Shown piece by piece: positions 61,049 through 64,000 of a stretch of 64,000 nucleotides of DNA. Source of the stretch: CAYJBH01 sp964370825. Its GTDB lineage: Bacteria > Bacillota > Clostridia > Oscillospirales > Ruminococcaceae. The position numbers and the translations under genes were made by a program. The stretch spans positions 8,323 to 72,322 of the forward strand of contig CAYJKY010000013.1 of assembly GCA_964370825.1 (NCBI GenBank), in the 5' to 3' direction. The notes beneath the pieces are model-generated. The model worked only from the letters and a program-made list of their open reading frames with translations. It had not been told where the DNA came from and ran no database searches. Numbering within the stretch: position 1 is the stretch's first letter; each line of letters begins with the position of its first letter.

Positions 61049-62866
61049 ATGAAATCGAAAAATAATTCATCAATAAGATCCAGAGTTTTTTTATTTTATG
61101 CAACGGTCATTGCTGTTATCTATATTATCTTCATGTCTATCATAACGATAGATAATTACAGCAACTCCGTCTCGGAGGCATACGAGTTGGCGCGTGATAA
61201 CATCAAGATATACAGCGACAGCATCGACCAGGAGATATTAATAATGGATAATGTGGCGATGACCACGCTGTTTTCATACAAAACCGATGAATATCTTGGA
61301 AAAGACATTGAGGTCGATGACCTTTCCGAAGCCTTCAGCAACCTAGAAAGCATTGCGTTTGATGTTACCGCAGAGCTTGCAAGCTCTGTCTCACTCTCAT
61401 ATTCGGTTCATCATGCACTTGTGCATAACAATAATGGACTGTACCTTTCTTCAAGAAGCAATTATTTTATTGTCGACGATATTAAAAATCTATCATGGTA
61501 TAGCCAGGTAGTACAAAAAAATGGTGACAAGTTTTTAACGCCCCCATACCTGTGTAGTGATGAGACGATGAGTATTGATTACACAACGACACAATATCTA
61601 ATCTCATTGGCACGTATAATTAACAATGAGTATGGCGTACAAAAAGGTGTTGTGGAGGTTCAGCAGTATGCATCTAAAATTTTCTCGTTGCTAGACAATA
61701 TCAAAAACAATGGCATGTATGATGAAATATATGTTGTTGATGAGGATAATAACGTTATCTATCCGTATAACGATATAGAATCGGTATCGGTTGACGAATA
61801 CCAAGATGTTATAGAAGCATTAGAATATGATACACCATCCATTACCGAAACGGGTAATAATCTAATCAGCCTATACAAATCACATGTTACGGATTATACT
61901 CTTATTACCTTGTCGAAACAGGATAGTATTATCGAAAATTTTGCAGCCGGAATTTTCCCTTACACAGGTATATCTTTGTTAGGCGTGATATTGGTTGTGA
62001 TTTTTTCATACTACGGCTCAAGTCGTTTAACAAAACCACTTGGAGTATTAAAACAGCGTATAGAGGGTTATTCGGTGTCCAAAAACGACATTTATTCCGA
62101 CAACGAGAAGATAGAGAGCATCGAAAGTGGAGTTACAGAAATTGACGAGCTGAGTTATGCCTTTGATGAAATGCACGACAATCTGATAAAATCAATACAT
62201 GAACTGATGGTAGAACATCAACAAAAATTACAGTACAAAATGTTAGCATTACAATCACAGATGAATCCACATTTTTTACACAACTCACTTGCAAATATAA
62301 GTGCACTTGCGGACCTAAAGGATACCGAAAAGATATCTGTTATGTGCAACAAGATGTCACTCATGCTACGATATATAAGCTCCGGCAAAGACAACCATAC
62401 AACGATAAAAGATGAAATGGATTTCGCAAAGGATTATGCAGATATTCTCAAGATGCGTTTTGATAATAATTTCGAATGTGAATTTGATATAGATGAATCG
62501 ATGTACGAGCTTAACATTCCTAAACTATCGATACAGCCGTTAATCGAAAACAGCAGTAAAGCATGTATGCAAAAAAGCAATCGAGGCAAAATCAGTGTTA
62601 TCGGTCGCGTGGATGATCAGGGATGGTATATAACCGTTTCAGACAACGGCCCGGGGTTTTCTGAACAGGATTATAACGAGGTGTTTAACAGGATAAAGCA
62701 AACCGACAATGCAAATATACTACCCGAAATAGAACTGGATGGAATGGGATTGTTAAACATAAATATTAGGCTGAAACTTATGTTTAAAGAGGCGAGTATA
62801 TTTTGTATAGATAATAACAAAGATTGCGGGTGTACAGTCAAGATAGGAGCAAGGTTTAAGAATTAA
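61049..62866 (+). CDS. Sensor histidine kinase (YesM-like, module 4)
   Basis: 605 residues. N-terminal TM (VFLFYATVIAVIYIIFMSII), extracellular Cache-like sensor (about 38-310), second TM (YTGISLLGVILVVIFSYYG), HAMP, phospho-His in LQSQMNPHFLHNSLANISAL and a HATPase with LSIQPLIENSSKA and SDNGPGFSE. The frame is open much further upstream but that part overlaps the divergent URO-D gene; ATG 61049 follows AGCAGGTG. It pairs with the response regulator 63 bp downstream and likely controls module 4. Confidence 0.92.
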   Translation: MKSKNNSSIRSRVFLFYATVIAVIYIIFMSIITIDNYSNSVSEAYELARDNIKIYSDSIDQEILIMDNVAMTTLFSYKTDEYLGKDIEVDDLSEAFSNLESIAFDVTAELASSVSLSYSVHHALVHNNNGLYLSSRSNYFIVDDIKNLSWYSQVVQKNGDKFLTPPYLCSDETMSIDYTTTQYLISLARIINNEYGVQKGVVEVQQYASKIFSLLDNIKNNGMYDEIYVVDEDNNVIYPYNDIESVSVDEYQDVIEALEYDTPSITETGNNLISLYKSHVTDYTLITLSKQDSIIENFAAGIFPYTGISLLGVILVVIFSYYGSSRLTKPLGVLKQRIEGYSVSKNDIYSDNEKIESIESGVTEIDELSYAFDEMHDNLIKSIHELMVEHQQKLQYKMLALQSQMNPHFLHNSLANISALADLKDTEKISVMCNKMSLMLRYISSGKDNHTTIKDEMDFAKDYADILKMRFDNNFECEFDIDESMYELNIPKLSIQPLIENSSKACMQKSNRGKISVIGRVDDQGWYITVSDNGPGFSEQDYNEVFNRIKQTDNANILPEIELDGMGLLNINIRLKLMFKEASIFCIDNNKDCGCTVKIGARFKN

Positions 62867-62929
62867 AATGTATTTTGCCACTATTTGGCAAAACCGTAAA
62901 AAACATTCAGGTAAGGAATAGTTGTAATT

Positions 62930-63685
62930 ATGAATAATAAAATTAGGTTAATGATAGCCGAAGATGAACCACTATTACTAAAAAGCCTTTGCATTAAAGT
63001 TGCCGAGATAGATGCGGCCTTTGAAATAATAGCTACCGCCGACAACGGTGCCGAAATGTATTCTTTAATTCAAAGTGACCCACCGGATGTGCTTTTTTCG
63101 GACATCGAAATGCCCATCTGTAACGGAATTGAGTTGATAAAAAAGGTTAAAGACAGCCACCCGGAGGTTGTAAGCGTAATTATAACCGGTTATGACAAGT
63201 TTGAATATGCTCATGCTGCTGTAAAAATGCAGGTGAAGGATTACCTGTTAAAGCCGGTAGATAGGTCAGCGCTAAAGATGGTTTTAACTGCAATAAAAAA
63301 AGATTTTATAATGCGAGCCAGTGCAAATTCTGTCAATAATATTTCGTTTGACGAGTTTGCTAACTCCATATCACATGCTGTTGAGTTATTATATAATAAC
63401 ATTAAAGATAATTACAAAAGTGAAATTAATCTTTCAAAGCTCTCAGAGCAATATCACTACAATGAACTGCATCTAAGCAGATCATTCAAACAAATTATCG
63501 GCTGTTCTCCCTCAAAACTTATTAACGAACTGCGTCTTGCCGATGCAAAAAAAATGTTGGTTAGTAACAAGAAGTTAACAATCAGTGAGATAAGTGACAT
63601 GCTAGGGTTTTCTTCACCAATGTACTTTAATAGAGTTTTCAAATATAACACCGGGATGACCCCGGGTGAGTTTAGGGAGAAGTAA
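62930..63685 (+). CDS. AraC-type response regulator (YesN-like, module 4)
   Basis: 251 residues. Receiver domain with AEDEPLLLKSL, phospho-Asp in DVLFSDIEMPICNG and Lys in DYLLKPVDRS; AraC DNA-binding domain at the C-terminus (LSKLSEQYHYNELHLSRSFK and ISEISDMLGFSSPMYFNRVFKYNTGMTPGEFREK). The SD AAGG lies 13 bases before the ATG, in a leader almost identical to those before three permease genes. It would activate the module 4 importer and hydrolases. Confidence 0.93.
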   Translation: MNNKIRLMIAEDEPLLLKSLCIKVAEIDAAFEIIATADNGAEMYSLIQSDPPDVLFSDIEMPICNGIELIKKVKDSHPEVVSVIITGYDKFEYAHAAVKMQVKDYLLKPVDRSALKMVLTAIKKDFIMRASANSVNNISFDEFANSISHAVELLYNNIKDNYKSEINLSKLSEQYHYNELHLSRSFKQIIGCSPSKLINELRLADAKKMLVSNKKLTISEISDMLGFSSPMYFNRVFKYNTGMTPGEFREK

Positions 63686-63847
63686 AAACCGGTGATGGTA
63701 TGCTAATTGTTGGCGTTGTGCGTTGTTTTATCTTGTGGGTTGGAGTGTTTATATTTTTCAGCACAAAACAAAAGCCTAAATCTATCTTAAAGACTTGACA
63801 AACTCGTGTTAATCTGATGAAATATTCAAGCAACATAAGTTTGCACC
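63686..63847. other. Intergenic sequence before the second tRNA-like element
   Basis: No gene or strong hairpin recognised. The minus-strand frame through 63672-63881 overlaps the regulator end, has no SD and is not believed. Confidence 0.4.
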
Positions 63848-63940
63848 ATGGGGTATTAGCGCAGTTGGTAGCGCGTACCATCGGTAAACCAGCCCCAAGA
63901 ATAAATTAAATTTCCAAAGCAAAAAATCCCATAAAACCGC
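63848..63940 (+). repeat. tRNA-5'-half-like element, copy B (possible structured RNA)
   Basis: GGGGTATTAGCGCAG followed by TTGGTAGCGC reads as a textbook tRNA 5' end plus D-arm (stem GCGC/GCGC, loop AGTTGGTA), but the next 60 bases contain no anticodon or T arm. AUGGGGU pairs with AUCCCAU (63925-63931 region) over 7 bp; at the last position copy B has U-A where copy A has C-G, a compensatory change. Conserved with copy A at 51773 to the final TAAAACCGC. The remaining 60 bases to the window end show nothing recognisable. Confidence 0.55.
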
Positions 63941-64000
63941 TCACAGTCTTTTATATTCTGCGTAACATTAGTAGAGTTGACGCTTACCTTTCACAAAAAA

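Noticed and set aside
63848..63940. A functional tRNA gene
   Set aside because: Only the acceptor start and D-arm resemble a tRNA; no anticodon arm, no GGTTCRA T-loop and no discriminator/CCA end could be found.
1..64000. CRISPR array or phage-defence system
   Set aside because: The only direct repeats seen are the 106-bp tandem units and isolated hairpins; none has regular unique spacers, and no cas, restriction or toxin-antitoxin genes were recognised.

Overview
The window looks like a chromosomal segment of an anaerobic, gut-type Clostridia bacterium (Bacillota, perhaps Oscillospiraceae/Ruminococcaceae-like). The grounds are a SecA with a C-terminal zinc tail, AGGAGG-type ribosome binding sites, YesM/YesN two-component systems, LplB/LplC-type sugar permeases, a YolD/Y-family polymerase pair and IS200-type remnants. 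A run of exactly 100 Ns shows that it comes from a scaffolded draft assembly. The taxonomic call is inference from gene content.

Layout. 1-10 kb: housekeeping genes thiI (cut by the window edge) and secA on the minus strand, a tandem-repeat patch containing the assembly gap, an AT-rich GNAT gene, then a plus-strand run with an SGNH hydrolase, a TIM-barrel isomerase/epimerase, a membrane protein, a Y-family DNA polymerase and YolD. 10-14 kb: a two-gene ABC exporter (minus) whose promoter carries direct repeats like LytTR sites. 14-20 kb: a complete Dpp/Opp peptide importer (SBP, B, C, D, F), followed by an internally deleted IS200-like element. 20-23.5 kb: a GH172 (DUF2961) enzyme, an AraC regulator and a zinc-methyltransferase-like URO-D protein.

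23.5-63.7 kb is a very large glycan-utilization region made of four modules. Module 1 (23.5-33.5 kb, minus): YesMN-like kinase and regulator, solute-binding lipoprotein, two permeases, a trehalase/GH63-like six-hairpin hydrolase and a GH31 alpha-xylosidase. Module 2 (34.3-42.8 kb): a membrane-bound sensory AraC regulator divergent from a second permease pair plus binding lipoprotein, then a sulfatase and an RpiB/LacAB-type isomerase. Module 3 (43.0-51.4 kb, plus): a short membrane-tethered AraC protein, PfkB kinase, mutarotase-like protein, GH42, a cyclase-family hydrolase, and E1alpha, E1beta and E2 of an acetoin-dehydrogenase-type complex with no E3, closely spaced as one operon. Module 4 (52.1-63.7 kb): a third sugar importer, convergent to a GH31, an unrecognised six-hairpin protein and a second URO-D-family protein, with a second YesMN pair facing the other way.

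No CRISPR array, phage or antiphage system was seen. The signals least explained by the genes are: an SD separated from its start codon by a nested perfect hairpin that would restore normal spacing (36537-36611); two diverged copies of a tRNA-5'-half-like element with a covarying closing stem (51773-51866, 63848-63940); arrays of stem-loops between ABC transporter genes (28123-28203, 53560-53768); a shared long-spacer leader in front of four transporter or regulator genes; and the sugar operon carrying 2-oxo acid/diketone dehydrogenase subunits.
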